A stretch of DNA of 64,000 bases, taken from the NCBI GenBank assembly GCA_032716605.1, contig CM064485.1, positions 36,046,658 through 36,110,657 of the forward strand, read 5' to 3'. This stretch comes from Paralithodes platypus (taxonomy: Eukaryota; Arthropoda; Malacostraca; Decapoda; Lithodidae). Position 1 is the first letter of the stretch. Every line of letters begins with the position of its first letter. The notes beneath the pieces were generated by a model. That model was given only the letters and a program-made list of their open reading frames with translations, was not told the origin of the DNA and ran no database searches. A program made the translations under genes and the position numbers. This document shows, one piece after another, positions 22,035-33,906 of this stretch.

Positions 22035-24516
22035 TCCGGGGCATTATCTGTATGTAATACTTGGGGAAGGCCGAAATTGGGGAATACGTGGTTCAGCATG
22101 GCATCAGCCACAGTTTTAGCGCTATGGTCTTTTACGGGGACAGCAATGAGGAATTTAGAAAACCTATCAACAAAAATGAGGATGAAACGGAAAGAGTTGA
22201 ACGCGGGAAATGGGCCTACCGTATCAAGAGACAAGAGTAGTCATGGTGACGTGGGTGTTATTTTGCCTGAGGGGCCAGGTGTGCACATGGTGTCCTTACC
22301 TGCCGTGCAAGTTTAGCATGATTCTAAGGTTTGTTTTGCAAGAGGGATAGGGTGGGGGTCCAATACGTTGCTTTAAATGCCTGCACGAGTTTGGTATAAC
22401 CCAAATGGATGCCGTTTCCATGGTGTAAACAAGACAGGGTGGTTTTCACTTCCTTCCAGGCTTAACAAGATATGGCCGGTCTCTGTGAAATAAAAATCAC
22501 CTACTTTGGTCAATGCAGAAAAAACATTCGCTGGTAGCCATTCGGACTGTTTGTTTTCATCCCCCGTAGTGATGTGGGCGACGCGAGCGAGGCTAGTGAC
22601 TGTTTGAGAGGGTGGTGGGTGGTAGGGAGGAGCAGGTGACTGAGGGGGGAGGTGGGGTATGGGAGTGGTGGGCAGACGGGATAAGATGTCGGCATTTGTA
22701 TGCAATTTCCCCGGTTAATATACAATTTCAAAGTTGAACTCATTGAGTGTCTCTCGCCATCGGATAATCAATGCGTTGGAGGTGTTAGACAGGTGTAGCC
22801 ATTGTAGCACGTGCTGGTCCATAATTACAATGGTGATTTTGGCCCCCAATAGGTATGAACGAAAATGTTTTAGCTCCTATACTAAATCAAAACATTCTCT
22901 TTTAGTGACGGCGTAATTTACCTCAGATGGGTTGAGGGTGCGGATGGCACAGGCCACGATATGTGCCTTGTTGTTGTGAGTTTGGGCGAGTACTGCTTCA
23001 ATTCAGAACAGGGATACGTCCGTATCTGAGGGCATGTTCAAGAGTGTTGAACATTTCTAAACGGGCATCCGTCCATTAGAATTGTTCCACTTTGTGGGTA
23101 AGATCATGGAGGGGTTTGGCCATTGAAGCAAAACCCTTCACGAAACGCTGGTAGTTTGAGGCTATCCCTAAAAAGGGTCGTGCCCATTTTACTGTCTGAG
23201 GGGGTTGGATTTGATTGATGGCTGCGAGTTTCTCGGGGTCTGGTGAAATGCCATGTTTAGAAATGACGTGTCCGAGGTAAGGCACTGATTCGCGGGCGAG
23301 AATACACTTAGAGAGTTTTAATTTGAGCCCAGCTTGACGAATGTGAGAAGAAACTTGTTGCAGGTGCTCGACGTGTTGTTCCCAAGAGTTTGCGAATATG
23401 ATGGAGTCAACTAAGTATGCTAAACAGGTCTCCTAAGTGAGGCCTTGCAAGACGGAGTCCATTAAGCGTGAAAAGGTGGCAGGGCTGTTGCAAAGGCCAA
23501 TGGTAGTACATTGAATTCAAAATGGCACCCACTACTAGGCGAATATGTTATTTTTTGAGTGTGCTCGGTATTGACAAGGACTTGCCAGTATCTGGCCTGA
23601 AGATCTAGGGTTGAAAAAATGCAAGCCCTGTGCAAGGAATCAAATGAGTCGTCTATTCGCGGGAGGGGCATTGCGTTTTAGTTGACGATAGTCGACGCAG
23701 AATCTGAGGGATCCATCTATTTTTTTTACTATAACTACGGGTGAGGACCATGGGCTCGTGGACGGATTGATTAACCCAGCATCTAACATTGCCTGTACTT
23801 GTTTTTCGTCTTCCCGATGCTGAATGGGGTTTTTCCGCCGGAGGGGTTGCTGGACGGGCAGCCCCTTGGTGTGAATGGGATGGTCAAGGACGGTTGTATG
23901 AGCTATGTCGTCAGGTGACTGAGAAAAGATGTCCTGAAAGGACAGTAGGATTCCGCATAACGTGTGTTTTTTGGCTTCTGATAAGTGGGGGTGAATTTGG
24001 GGCAAGACAGGGACAGGTGTGACTTTTGAGGTTTGGGGAAAAGGGGGAGCGGGTTCGTCGAACGTTTCCAAGTCTCCCATCAGCAAGCCCTTCGGTAAGC
24101 TGATGGGGTGATCGGAGATGTTGGCGACCTGGATGCAATTTATTGAGCGGGGTAACAAGGCGGGGGAGGTCAAGCAGTGGGGGGTGACGAGGGAGGCGGG
24201 AGAGAACAGCAACGGTGCGGAGGAGGGGCAGTGAATGGGAAACAAGCTTGGTAGTGTGGGGGTATGGAGATGGCGGCTGAGGATGTGGCCTGCGCTACTA
24301 GGCGGGTTGTCAAAACAGAGATGTTGGTGCTTGCAATCAATTTGCGCATTGAGTACCTGCAACAAATCTAGACCGAGATACCTGTCGTAGGAGTTAATCA
24401 CGATTAAGACATGGACTACCGGAGGACCATGAGGCTGGGTGATTGTTATGGGGTATGTTTCCCCTTTGATCTGCAACGGGTGATATCCTGCACTGACCAA
24501 TTTCACAAACGAAGGC
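22028..24516 (-). pseudogene. Ty3/gypsy pol remnant: protease end, RT, RNase H, partial integrase
   Basis: The minus strand from 24516 reads the C-terminal protease (a GLDLL motif), then the RT: FCVDYRQLK near 23690, LPRIDDSFDSL and LDLQARYWQ (23462-23671). The thumb and connection follow (GHVISKHGI, FLGIASNYQRFV, 23076-23285). RNase H lies at about 23010-22690, with readable blocks but stops, ending in an ADILSRLP motif near 22680. The integrase core (21986-22234) has LDTVGPFPAF and HTDNAPEF with the first two catalytic Asp; the Glu is lost. The RT catalytic YxDD region near 23400 is not readable in frame. This is the standard gypsy order, unlike the element nested inside it. Confidence 0.75.
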
Positions 24517-24520
24517 TTAA

Positions 24521-24943
24521 CCCATTGACTATGGGAGACGTTCCTGAACGCCATGGCAATTTACAGCAATTTACAGGCTTATAAAGCCTCTTAAAGCATA
24601 TAGAATCGAGTGTGAGTGAGCGGGAGCGCAACAGGCCAGCCATCCTCTCTCCAGCCAGCCAGCCGGGGCACTGAGGAGTATGAGCCATACTCTCGCTAGA
24701 TATACAGCGCTGCCAAAGGCAAATGTAGCGTGATATTTGCGATAATTGCTCCGTATTAGCGAATGTCAATGGCAGAGCTGCGGGTGAAGCCCGCAAGCTA
24801 CGAAGCTCGTTTGGTGTCATTTTGAAGCTATTTTCTTCTAGTTTTTGGGTGAATACATTTTATTTAATTCAGACACTTGCTTAATCAATCAGGAGAGCCT
24901 GAATGAGCTCTAATAAGGCGTAAATATGCCCGCAGTGTAAGTG
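24521..24943. mobile_element. 423-bp TTAA-flanked element (probable MITE)
   Basis: TTAA at 24517-24520 and 24944-24947. The ends are only roughly inverted: CCCATTGACTATGGG against the complement CACTTACACTGCGGG. The gypsy pol sequence stops at one TTAA, and 26 bp of non-MITE sequence separates this element from the next one, which supports independent insertion. No coding capacity. Weaker evidence than the 641- and 480-bp families. Confidence 0.55.
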
Positions 24944-24977
24944 TTAAGCAGCCCAAATTTGTGGCTCATTCTGTTAA

Positions 24978-25456
24978 CCCTCAATCGATGGTGAACCCCA
25001 TATGACGGGAGAGAGAATATTGGCCACCCCTGCGGTGCCCATCATATGACGGGTTCCATTTTGAGGACGTTATGAGCTATAAGAGAGAAACTGCGCATTG
25101 GAGGGACGATAGCTGGCCTCAGACCGCTCCCCACCACTTTGGGGCCGTCACTGACACGTACTGTGTCTCATCCCCACCTCCGTACCTCACGCAACAAGGA
25201 ACAAAATCGAAAAATACCTTATTTTAGGGTATTTTCAACTCTGGTTACACGAACGTTGCAGGATAACCCGTGGTCGTACAAGAATGATCCAGGTGTCATT
25301 GGAAAGCTCTATTATTGCCCTTTCGGGGACATATAATTGTATTACGCTCTGGCACTTGCTTATGCATGAAAAAGATCATGGAATGAAGCTAGTTTTTGGT
25401 AAATATATCCGCCCGGCAATACGGTCATGTAAACAAGCATGCCCACTTTTTGGGTG
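24978..25456. mobile_element. 479-bp TTAA-flanked MITE related to the 480-bp family
   Basis: TTAA at 24974-24977 and 25457-25460. The interior matches the 480-bp MITE in order: CGTTGCA, AAGGATC-like, GGTGTCATTGGAAAGCTCT, TGCCCTTTCGGGGACATA, ACGCTCTGGCACTTGCTTATGCATGAAAA. The copy is diverged by base changes but of almost equal length. It separates the protease active-site segment of the old gypsy element from the rest of its pol. Confidence 0.75.
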
Positions 25457-25460
25457 TTAA

Positions 25461-25958
25461 AGAAAGGGGCAGGACCGGCCGGCTCCTGTGTCGACGAGCA
25501 AGCGAACGGAGCAGCCATTTAATTACAACTTATGATAGATAGGAGGCTTATGCAACATGTGTCGGACCCCCGCAACCTGATGGGAAGTCGGGGGCATTTC
25601 TAAAAATCCATCTCGTATGATGGGTCTAGGGCGCCGTAGGTGGGCTCGTGGGGAATAAGGGGGTGGGGGGAGTCCTGGAGGCCTGTGGGGTGTACTGAGA
25701 GGTGTAGGGTGTAAAGTCATGTTTATATTCAGTCGCTGCTATGCGCTGGGGGTATCGATGGGGTTGGCGGCCGCAGTAGGTAGTATCCCTGTTATTATAG
25801 GTTGGGCGGTTTTGTGGGGTTTGCCATTGTTGGCGGGACCAGCCCACCAGGTACATAGGGGGCAGTTACCCTGGCAGGGCGGAAATTCATATAGGGTGAC
25901 TGGAGTCATACGGGCCTGGTGGGGATTGGGTCTAGTGGTGTGGGGGTATTTTGTGGGG
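25461..25958 (-). pseudogene. Ty3/gypsy remnant: Gag end and protease active site
   Basis: On the minus strand, just before the TTAA at 25457-25460, the frame reads LLVDTGAG, the aspartic-protease active-site motif. Upstream (25626-25856) is a Pro, Gln and Tyr-rich stretch like a Gag C-terminus. Frames are broken. It continues across the MITEs to 24516 on one side and across the Gmr1-like insertion to 33907 on the other. Confidence 0.6.
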
Positions 25959-27680
25959 TGTTACGATCCAGGTTCTCAAAGACACAGGGCTCTTCAACAT
26001 TGGACTAGATAATGGCAAAATGCAACAACGGTAACACTAGATCCAACCCCTGCCTTAAACACTGGAAAACAAAACACCATTACCGCCCTGAGTCGTGCCT
26101 GGACAACGAGGTATCCTATGACTCGGTAACTGGTGCACACACACTAGGCTGACGCTCGATGAAACAGCCTATTCTCAAACAGTAAAAAGATTACTCGATT
26201 TGGTTACACAAAGAAAAGATAGTTAACGTGATTAATTAACGTTACGGTAGATACTCAAATAACTGGCACTCCTGTATTAAAGAAAGTGCAATGCTAGTCC
26301 TGCAACATCAACTGGAAACTTCTGAAATAAGTCTGATGCTGGGAAGATGTTCGTAAAGAATCTTGAACAATTATAATGCAGAATACGGGTCACAATAAAT
26401 ACTAGGACATATAGTAATAATAGGCAGGCGAATAATAAAGACTGCGCAAAGGTAGTAATGCTCGACAACTAAAGAAATGCTTCGTGACACAACGCAACAG
26501 CCTACTAGGGTTGTGCAACTCAACAACAACCTCGGCTGAAAAGTGCAGTGAATAATAATGCTGCATACATATATTAATGGGGGCTTATCTCTAACCAGTG
26601 TCTGCTCAGTTAATAAAGTCTAGCTGGGGTATCAAGGCAGGGCAACAATGGGTGAGCATGCGGCTCGTAGCCTAACGTTGTCCGAAGGTGGTATAATGAA
26701 GATTACGTTATATGACGGGGATGCTCTCTTGATAAATCTAGGTCTCTAGTACCTAGTTCTATCCTGGCGATCCCTCAGAAGTCAACACAAAGAGGCAGCA
26801 CTATGTTGTGAGGGATAGGCTATGGCCCTCTCACACCACAGCGCTGTGCTCGCAGAGTAAACCCACCCGAAGACAACTTAGGCTCCCACAGTACCTGTCG
26901 ATGTCGTGCAGGGCTTGGCTAACACTGCACACATCGGAGACAACGACACAGTAACCTTACCCCTAGTCTAGCTTTAGATAACCAAGCAGAATCACTCAAC
27001 ACCTTGCCAGGGAGACATATACCGGTCTACAACCTTCCCGAGAGAGGACACACACGGAAAAGTCCGTCTCTCCAACCTCAATAAAGCATAATACCTCCTT
27101 AACCTAATACATTGAAATATCTGAGAGCTTCGCGTACAATACGACTGGCCGACGGTGAACGTCTATGCTGAAACCAGAAGGGATGTTGAGTTTAATAAAG
27201 ATTAGAGAATGAGAAAGGAGGAGTCGAGAGAGAGGAATAGTATGCAAAGTGGCGAGTATGGGGGACAGAATTGCAAAGGATGTAGACGATACGCATGTCA
27301 GGCAAGCTCTGAGCTGGTAAAAAACATGAGGCCGCGACGGGAAGGGACTAGTTGACCACCCGGCCGCCAACGCCGTCAGCGCCCAAGCGAGCCGCGGCAT
27401 AGCTCACCCCGCTCATAGCTCATAGCTCACCAGGTGTACCCCCTGACCCTCTCTCACTCGCTTCCCACACAAGCAACATTTATATTATAGTGAATATAAA
27501 ATATAAGGCGCGGTCACAGACCAAAACAAAGACCATTTCTAGACTGTCTGTGGCAACACGACACTAATAAATTAAAGCAGATCATTCTAGGACAACTGTA
27601 GCCCATCCCCCCATCCTGGCGAGCGCTAGCGAGCTGCAATGCCCCACGCAACCATTCTGTCAACGCCGGGAGGCGTCACA
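25959..27680 (-). repeat. 3' LTR of the deleted Gmr1-like element
   Basis: 1,722 bp, TG...CA. It matches 32222-33906 throughout, with 22 extra bases near 26123-26145 and 15 extra near 27415-27430. The adjacent run of eight C at 27681-27688 followed by AAGA is the polypurine tract on the minus strand. Confidence 0.88.
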
Positions 27681-28105
27681 CCCCCCCCAAGATATGGGAC
27701 ACTCAACCATGGGCCCATATCTGAACAGACAGAATGTCGCTTGAATCTGCCACTCCTAACCACTCTGTCACTGATGGAATGCAAGCTCAGTCTCCTCAAA
27801 AAAAAAAAAATACAACAACATTTATATATATAAAACAAATCTTATCACCCTTCCCAAACATAATACATTAATTCATAACATTGTGCTCCCAGAGCGAGCT
27901 TTAAGAAGCACAGCCTACTGAGGGAAAATCATCTGCACTCAGTACTCAGCTACAATATTATCTTAAAATTAATTATCTAAAGAAAGAGTTTTTATTTAAT
28001 TTTTCATAATTTATTTTAATGTTGTTTTTGGTGGCTACTATAGATGTAGCCTAACTTTCTTCTAATCAAAGCCAACCACTCCTGCCCTGCGACCCTACGC
28101 TGATG
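27681..28105 (-). other. 3' internal spacer of the deleted element
   Basis: No gene seen. It starts with the polypurine tract next to the LTR and is then AT-rich. In the intact relative the corresponding space next to the LTR is about 290 bp. Confidence 0.55.
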
Positions 28106-28767
28106 CTACACACGCGAGCCAACAAGCACCAGCGCAAAAATACACCGCGAGCCAAGACAGGAGGCTATACCAATATACTGTGGTAGCCTACCCCGGATCC
28201 TCCGCCCACGACAGACACTGACTGAACAGCGAGGGTTCTCCTGCAAACAAAGCCAAAACATTATCAGTGCCCCCAGCATACCACACATCCAACTTGTGTT
28301 CCGGCAGCACAACAACACCTGACACTGATAAACTGTCCAGTTCATCGCAAGACTGGCACTTCTCTTCGCTCTTTCCGGCAACGGGGCCTGCCAATAACCC
28401 TTCACTAGTTCTACCTTCGTGATGAGCGAGGCAGCCCCGAAGCGGTCTATGGTGTCGTCAACTCTGGGTAATGGATAGGCGTCTGTCAGGGATAATGCTT
28501 CCACACTCTTGCAATCAACACACACGGACTCTGCCACCAAACTCAGGTTGCAAAGCCACTGGCAACGACCACTCACGACATTCCTCATCCCTCAGACCCC
28601 TCTCCACACGCCGTCCAGCTCCGCCTTCACAACAGGCTGTCGAGCAGGATTCACACGGCAGGGAACCAACTCGAGCCTTGCACTGTCTCCAGCCTCCATG
28701 TCGGATTCTACCCCATACATCAGGCCTGGAGAAGCAACAAACATGCGGACGGACTGCCACAGCCTAG
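28106..28767 (-). pseudogene. Reverse-transcriptase stub of the deleted element
   Basis: The minus strand contains a CRVNPARQPVVKAEL stretch aligning with the pre-RT region of the intact relative. Then come DAYPLPRVDDTIDRFG and LVKGYWQAPL, RT blocks 1-2. After about 28310 the sequence no longer follows RT. The YLDD catalytic region and RNase H are absent, and stops and frame changes occur. Confidence 0.7.
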
Positions 28768-28771
28768 TAAA

Positions 28772-31114
28772 CTACTCCTCTTGTCGCTCAGGAACAAGAG
28801 GTTGCAACTTATCTCGCAGAACAATATGCCTAGTGCCCTCCCACATCTCCTTCACCATGTGGAGAGGGCCCCTCACCCGATGCCCGAAAACAAGCTCATT
28901 CGGACTGAAACCGAGACTCTCTCCAGGTACTTCTCTTGCCGCGAACAAAACATACGGCAGACCAAGGTCCCAATCCTTTCCGTTCTCTGCGCAATAACAT
29001 CGAAGCATGCTTTTCAGCGTGGCGTGCCACCTCTCCAACACCCCTTGACTCTCCGGGTGATACGCAGAAGAGACGACAGTGCTGATGCCATGCTGAATAA
29101 TAGTTTGTTTGAACAGATTAGATGTAAAATTAGAACCTTGGTCCGATTGCACCTCTTGTGGGTAACCATACCGCGAGCAATACAAGAGCAGGTTCCGGAC
29201 AACAGTTTTCGCCCTGCCATTTCTCATTGGATATGCATCAGGATAACGAGTGGCCACATCCATGATAGTTAATAGAAATTTATTACCGGCACTAGTAGGG
29301 GATAGGGGTCCGACCATATCAATGATGACCTTACTGAAGGGCGGTCCACTGACAGGAATGGGGTGCAACGGGGCTCTCGGAATTGTTTGGTTAGGTTTTC
29401 CAACCCTCTGGCACGTATGACACCTTGCTATCCAGGTTACCACCTGCCCCTTCAACCCCGGCCACCAAAACAATTTTTCTAAAGCCACCACCGTTTTTCT
29501 CACCCCTAGATGTCCTGCCAGTGGTATGTCATGCGCCAACCTCAGTAGGCTATCCCTGCACTCCCGTGGCACCACCAACTGGTCCACTACTCCGGACCCC
29601 TCTTGCCAACTACGTTTAGGGTCTTGAAAACGCCTATAGAGGATGCCTTCTAAATAAAACAAATCTCCTGGCTGTGCATCGCCGTCCTCGTCGAGCTCTA
29701 CAGCTCCATTAGCACACGTTTGGAGCTCAGGGTCCTCTAGTTGCAACCGACGTATATCTGAGGGTGCCAAGCGATCTAACTGCTCCCGGAGCAATGCATG
29801 ACCTTCCCCGATACTGGGCTGCTCCCTCTGTCTCTCTCGATGTACATAACGTTGCTGTCGTGGAGACTCGTCATGCCCAGCCTCGTCACTCTCGATGACA
29901 GGCCCAGGGGCTACTCCAGAATTAAGTAATGGTGCTAATACTGAATCACCCAGGAGAGCCGCCGAGTCAAAACTCTTAAAACCAACTCCAGCTTTGGCCT
30001 CCTCCTGTTGATCGTTCCTCCGCTGGTCTGAAGACGGAGGACTAGGCTGTGACACTTTAGCTGCCCGAGCTCGGGTGACAACACACGCCATGGGTTGTGT
30101 CTGGCACCGCTCGACCCACTCTTGCTCTTCCCTACTCACGTCGGCCGGCCTCTCGGCAACGACTAAGGGTAGAACCTCAGAAGCGGGCATTGCAAAGTCG
30201 TTGCCGAGAAGAAGGTCGACGCCCTCCACTGGCAGTTTCTCCACAATCCCGACATCCAATTCACGTGCCACACCATCCACCTCCAACTCCAACCGCACCA
30301 GCGGGTATGACCGAGTTGCATTAATACCCTGCACCACCACCACCCGAGCCACGTTTATAGGGTAGCCAGTCAAGTTTTTCATCAGAGTCTGGGAAGCACC
30401 TGTATCACGCAAGACCTCTACTCCATGCTTGCGCCCCGCCCACATCACGCAACCCCGCCCTCTATGGTCGCAAAAAACATCCTGAGCAAGGTTTGAGCCT
30501 CCCAGGTGCTTCTGCATTGGCTGTGCCTCAGCCTCTGACGAACTGCCCCGGGCAAACTCAGATGACTTCGGAGACACACCAATGTTGCAGGCCAAAGACA
30601 CAGCTGCTGTAGGTGGTTTGCTAGGACAGACTCTTGCAAAGTGCCCCTTTTTATGACAATGATAACACTCCAACTCCCCTTTGGGCTTCCCTTGGTACTG
30701 GGAAGGGCCCGACCCCTTCTTAAATGGGACGGTGCTAGTCTTGTGGTCAGTCTTGGTATCATGGCTCTTGTACTTGTTTGCATAAGGTATATCACTAACT
30801 CGGGGGGGTGGGGCGTCACGCCCCTTGTTACCTGCCTCACTACGCTGGGCAGACCCGCACCCACGAATTAGTGATAGCCGGAGGTCAGCCATCTCCGCTG
30901 CCTCCTGTAGAGTTTTTGGTTGCTTTTCTTTAAGGTTTAACGTCAGGTCGCCACCCGTGCATTTGAAAAACTTCTCTAAAAGCACCAACTGTTTAATGTC
31001 GTCAAACGTAGTAGCTTTCTCCGACCTCAGCCAATTCCCAAAAGCATCGGACAGCTCCCGGGCATGCTCCAAAAAGGTGCTCTCCCGACCCTTGGTAACA
31101 CCCCGGAACTTCAA
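28772..31114 (-). CDS. Gag C-terminus, protease and integrase of the deleted Gmr1-like element
   Basis: A 780-residue open frame. It begins inside the capsid, whose FRGVTKGRESTFLEHAREL and LLEKFFKCTGGDLTLN stretches resemble a SCAN domain. A CX2CX4HX4C zinc knuckle (CYHCHKKGHFARVC) follows near residue 153, then a protease with DTGAS near 238. The integrase has the H-H-C-C zinc region starting GHLGVRKT, then DMVGPL, SDQGSNF and QGVLERWH as its D, D, E residues. It ends soon after the integrase core, where a deletion removed the GPY/F region. The integrase comes before RT, as in the intact relative at 50254-55392. The true start lies upstream; a frameshift near 31115-31150 separates it from the Gag N-terminus. 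Confidence 0.8.
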   Translation of the reverse strand: MKFRGVTKGRESTFLEHARELSDAFGNWLRSEKATTFDDIKQLVLLEKFFKCTGGDLTLNLKEKQPKTLQEAAEMADLRLSLIRGCGSAQRSEAGNKGRDAPPPRVSDIPYANKYKSHDTKTDHKTSTVPFKKGSGPSQYQGKPKGELECYHCHKKGHFARVCPSKPPTAAVSLACNIGVSPKSSEFARGSSSEAEAQPMQKHLGGSNLAQDVFCDHRGRGCVMWAGRKHGVEVLRDTGASQTLMKNLTGYPINVARVVVVQGINATRSYPLVRLELEVDGVARELDVGIVEKLPVEGVDLLLGNDFAMPASEVLPLVVAERPADVSREEQEWVERCQTQPMACVVTRARAAKVSQPSPPSSDQRRNDQQEEAKAGVGFKSFDSAALLGDSVLAPLLNSGVAPGPVIESDEAGHDESPRQQRYVHRERQREQPSIGEGHALLREQLDRLAPSDIRRLQLEDPELQTCANGAVELDEDGDAQPGDLFYLEGILYRRFQDPKRSWQEGSGVVDQLVVPRECRDSLLRLAHDIPLAGHLGVRKTVVALEKLFWWPGLKGQVVTWIARCHTCQRVGKPNQTIPRAPLHPIPVSGPPFSKVIIDMVGPLSPTSAGNKFLLTIMDVATRYPDAYPMRNGRAKTVVRNLLLYCSRYGYPQEVQSDQGSNFTSNLFKQTIIQHGISTVVSSAYHPESQGVLERWHATLKSMLRCYCAENGKDWDLGLPYVLFAAREVPGESLGFSPNELVFGHRVRGPLHMVKEMWEGTRHIVLRDKLQPLVPERQEE

Positions 31115-31146
31115 CCTGTACGTCTCTGGTTGTAGTTCGTATGCTC

Positions 31147-32010
31147 TCAGGACAGCCTCCTTGAGTTCCTCATAGATAATACAAGACCCTTGCCTATTAA
31201 TCTAGAGGATACAAGTGCTGCCCATTTATTCTCTGGCCACTGGTGTTCCTGGCACTTCTTCTCAAAGCGTGTGAAAAATTCTGTTACACCACTCTCATCA
31301 AACACCAGAACCAGTTTCAATAAGTGCGAGAGAGACTGCTCATGAACACGGTTACCAGCCCCAAGTCGCTGTCCCGTTGCCTCTACTCGCGACTTCTCTA
31401 CATCCATGTCGGCACAGTACCTAGTCGACTCTAAATCAGCTTGGATTTTTGCTAGCTCTATGTGCTGGTGACTTTTTCTCTCTTCTATCTTGGCTAATTC
31501 TATTTGCTGCTGAAGGTTAGCTAATTCGAGCTGAAGCAATAATTCTGGAGTTAACCCTTGAGGAGGTGAAGGTGCTACAATGTTTGAAATTACCGGTGTT
31601 CCCCCCAGGGGCAACCCCCCCTGCCAGTCACCACCCAACTGCGGAAGTGTACCCGGGGTCGGCAAACTACTGGGATGGCTGGGAGTCGAGTGTAGGGGAA
31701 GCATGGCCGAAGGGCTCTGAGCACTCAACCCATCTCACTCACCAGTCACCCTGCCCAGTACACACGTTATCAAGTTATCCCTGGTCATGCTGCTAGTAAC
31801 CGCATGACCGATAGCTGTGGCCAGGCATTGAAGACCGTACCGATCCATACTCTCCAACCGCTCGGCAGTAACAGGCCATTGCAAAAATATCCTAGCATCC
31901 TCCTCACAGTTCACCCGATTAACCCTTTCATCATGCTGCTGTTCCTCAGTTTCGACATTACGTACTGTGTCTCCATTCTCCTCTGACCCGGTATAAGACA
32001 TGATGCTCAC
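31147..32010 (-). pseudogene. Gag N-terminal part of the deleted Gmr1-like element
   Basis: Two frames (32010-31735 and 31728-31147) align with residues 1-300 of the intact Gag. The first has the RYGLQCLATAIG and LITCVLG stretch like the N-terminus of the relative. The second has a Glu, Lys and Gln-rich helical region with AKIEERKSHQHIELAKIQ, a probable coiled coil, and the capsid start VTEFFTRFEKKCQEHQW. A stop or shift separates them near 31730. Confidence 0.7.
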
Positions 32011-32205
32011 AAAAATTTCTCACCACAATATTCAGAAAAGAAGTACCCCAAACTCTTATGTAGCACTATTCACTTGCCAAAAATGTCTGAAGACTCTCAA
32101 GTGCTATACTACTTTGCCAAAACAAAATTAACGTGCCCACTATATTCCTCAATAAAACAAATGACCACAACAATCCTGCAATTATCTCTTAGTTCACAAG
32201 ATCCT

Positions 32206-32219
32206 GAGCTAGGTCGCCA
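32206..32219 (-). other. Primer-binding site of the deleted Gmr1-like element
   Basis: On the minus strand TGGCGACCTAGCTC lies two bases inside the 5' LTR edge at 32222. TGG at this place is the usual start of a tRNA primer-binding site. The same TGGCGACC occurs in the intact relative. The tRNA is not identified with certainty; arginine tRNA is a candidate from memory. Confidence 0.6.
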
Positions 32220-32221
32220 TT

Positions 32222-33906
32222 TGTTACGATCCAGGTTCTCAAAGACACAGGGCTCTTCAACATTGGACTAGATAATGGCAAAATGCAAGAACGGTAACAC
32301 TAGATCCAACCCCTGCCTTAAACACTGGAAAACAAAACACCATTACCGCCCTGAGTCGTGCCTGGACAACGAGGTATCCTATGACTAGGCTGACGCTCGA
32401 TGAAACAGCCTATTCTCAAACAGTAAAAAGATTACTCGATTAGGTTACACAAAGAAAAGATAGTTAACGTGATTAATTAACGTTACGGTAGATACTCAAA
32501 TAACTGGCACTCCTGTATTAAAGAAAGTGCAATGCTAGTCCTGCAACATCAACTGGAAACTTCTGAAATAAGTCTGATGCTGGGAAGATGTTCGTAAAGA
32601 ATCTTGAACAATTATAATGCAGAATACGGGTCACAATAAATACTAGGACATATAGTAATAATAGGCAGGCGAATAATAAAGACTGCGCAAAGGTAGTAAT
32701 GCTCGACAACTAAAGAAATGCTTCGTGACACAACGCAACAGCCTACTAGGGTTGTGCAACTCAACAACAACCTTGTCTGAAAAGTGCAGTGAATAATAAT
32801 GCTGCATACATATAATAATGGGGGCTTATCTCTAACCAGTGTCTGCTCAGTTAATAAAGTCTAGCTGGGGTATCAAGGCAGGGCAACAATGGGTGAGCAT
32901 GCGGCTCGTAGCCTAACGTTGTCCGAAGGTGGTATAATGAAGATTACGTTATATGACGGGGATGCTCTCTTGATAAATCTAGGTCTCTAGTACCTAGTTC
33001 TATCCTGGCGATCCCTCAGAAGTCATCACAAAGAGGCAGCACTATGTTGTGAGGGATAGGCTATGGCCCTCTCACACCACAGCGCTGTGCTCGCAGAGTA
33101 AACCCACCCGAAGACAACTTAGGCTCCCACAGTACCTGTCGATGTCGTGCAGGGCTTAGCTAACACTGCACATATCGGAGACAACGACACAGTAACCTTA
33201 CCCCTAGTCTAGCTTTAGATAACCAAGCAGAATCACTCAACACCTTGCCAGGGAGACATATACCGGTCTACAACCTTCCCGAGAGAGGACACACACGGAA
33301 AAGTCCGTCTCTCCAACCTCAATAAAGCATAATACCTCCTTAACCTAATACATTGAAATATCTGAGAGCTTCGCGTACAACACGACTGGCCGACGGTGAA
33401 CGTCTATGCTGAAACCAGAAGGGATGTTGAGTTTAATAAAGATTAGAGAATTAGAAAGGAGAAGTCGAGTGAGAGGAATAGTATGCAAAGTGGCGAGTAT
33501 GGGGGACAGAATTGCAAAGGATGTAGACGATACGCGTGTCAGGCAAGCTCTGAGCTGGTAAAAAACATGAGGCCGCGACGGGAAGGGACTAGTTGACCAC
33601 CCGGCCGCCAACGCCGTCAGCGCCCCAGCGAGCCGCGGCATAGCTCACCCCGCTGCCAGGTGTACCCCCTGACCCTCTCTCGCTCGCTTCTCACACAAGC
33701 AACATTTATATTATAGTGAATATAAAATATAAGGTGCGGTCACAGACCAAAACAAAGACCATTTCTAGACTGTCTGTGGCAACACGACACTAATAAAATA
33801 AAGCAGATCATTCTAGGACAACTGTAGCCCATCCCCCCATCCTGGCGAGCGCTAGCGAGCTGCAATGCCCCACGCAACCATTCTGTCAACGCCGAGAGGC
33901 GTCACA
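32222..33906 (-). repeat. 5' LTR of the deleted Gmr1-like element
   Basis: 1,685 bp, TG...CA, the partner of 25959-27680. Apparent coding frames in both LTR copies, such as those around 27104-27400 and 33345-33641, are just the repeated sequence. Confidence 0.88.

Larger units (their letters stand above)
25959..33906 (-). mobile_element. Gmr1-like LTR retrotransposon, internally deleted (7,948 bp)
   Basis: LTRs at 25959-27680 and 32222-33906 begin TGTTACGATCC and end GCGTCACA on the plus strand (TG...CA). GGGG flanks both sides (25955-25958, 33907-33910), a 4-bp target duplication. The interior is coded on the minus strand as Gag, protease, integrase, then a stub of reverse transcriptase. 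The RT catalytic region, RNase H and the end of the integrase are missing. The LTRs differ by a 22-bp and a 15-bp indel and roughly 20 substitutions by eye, about 1 percent, so it is somewhat older than the relative at 48160. It needs help from an intact element to move. Confidence 0.85.

Noticed and set aside
27104..27400. 98-codon minus-strand frame found twice (also 33345-33641)
   Set aside because: It lies within both LTRs; its duplication is the LTR repeat. No domain and no start or regulation signals of its own.
28509..29272. Plus-strand frames of about 160 codons at 28509 and 28781
   Set aside because: Antisense to the RT stub and integrase of the deleted Gmr1-like element.
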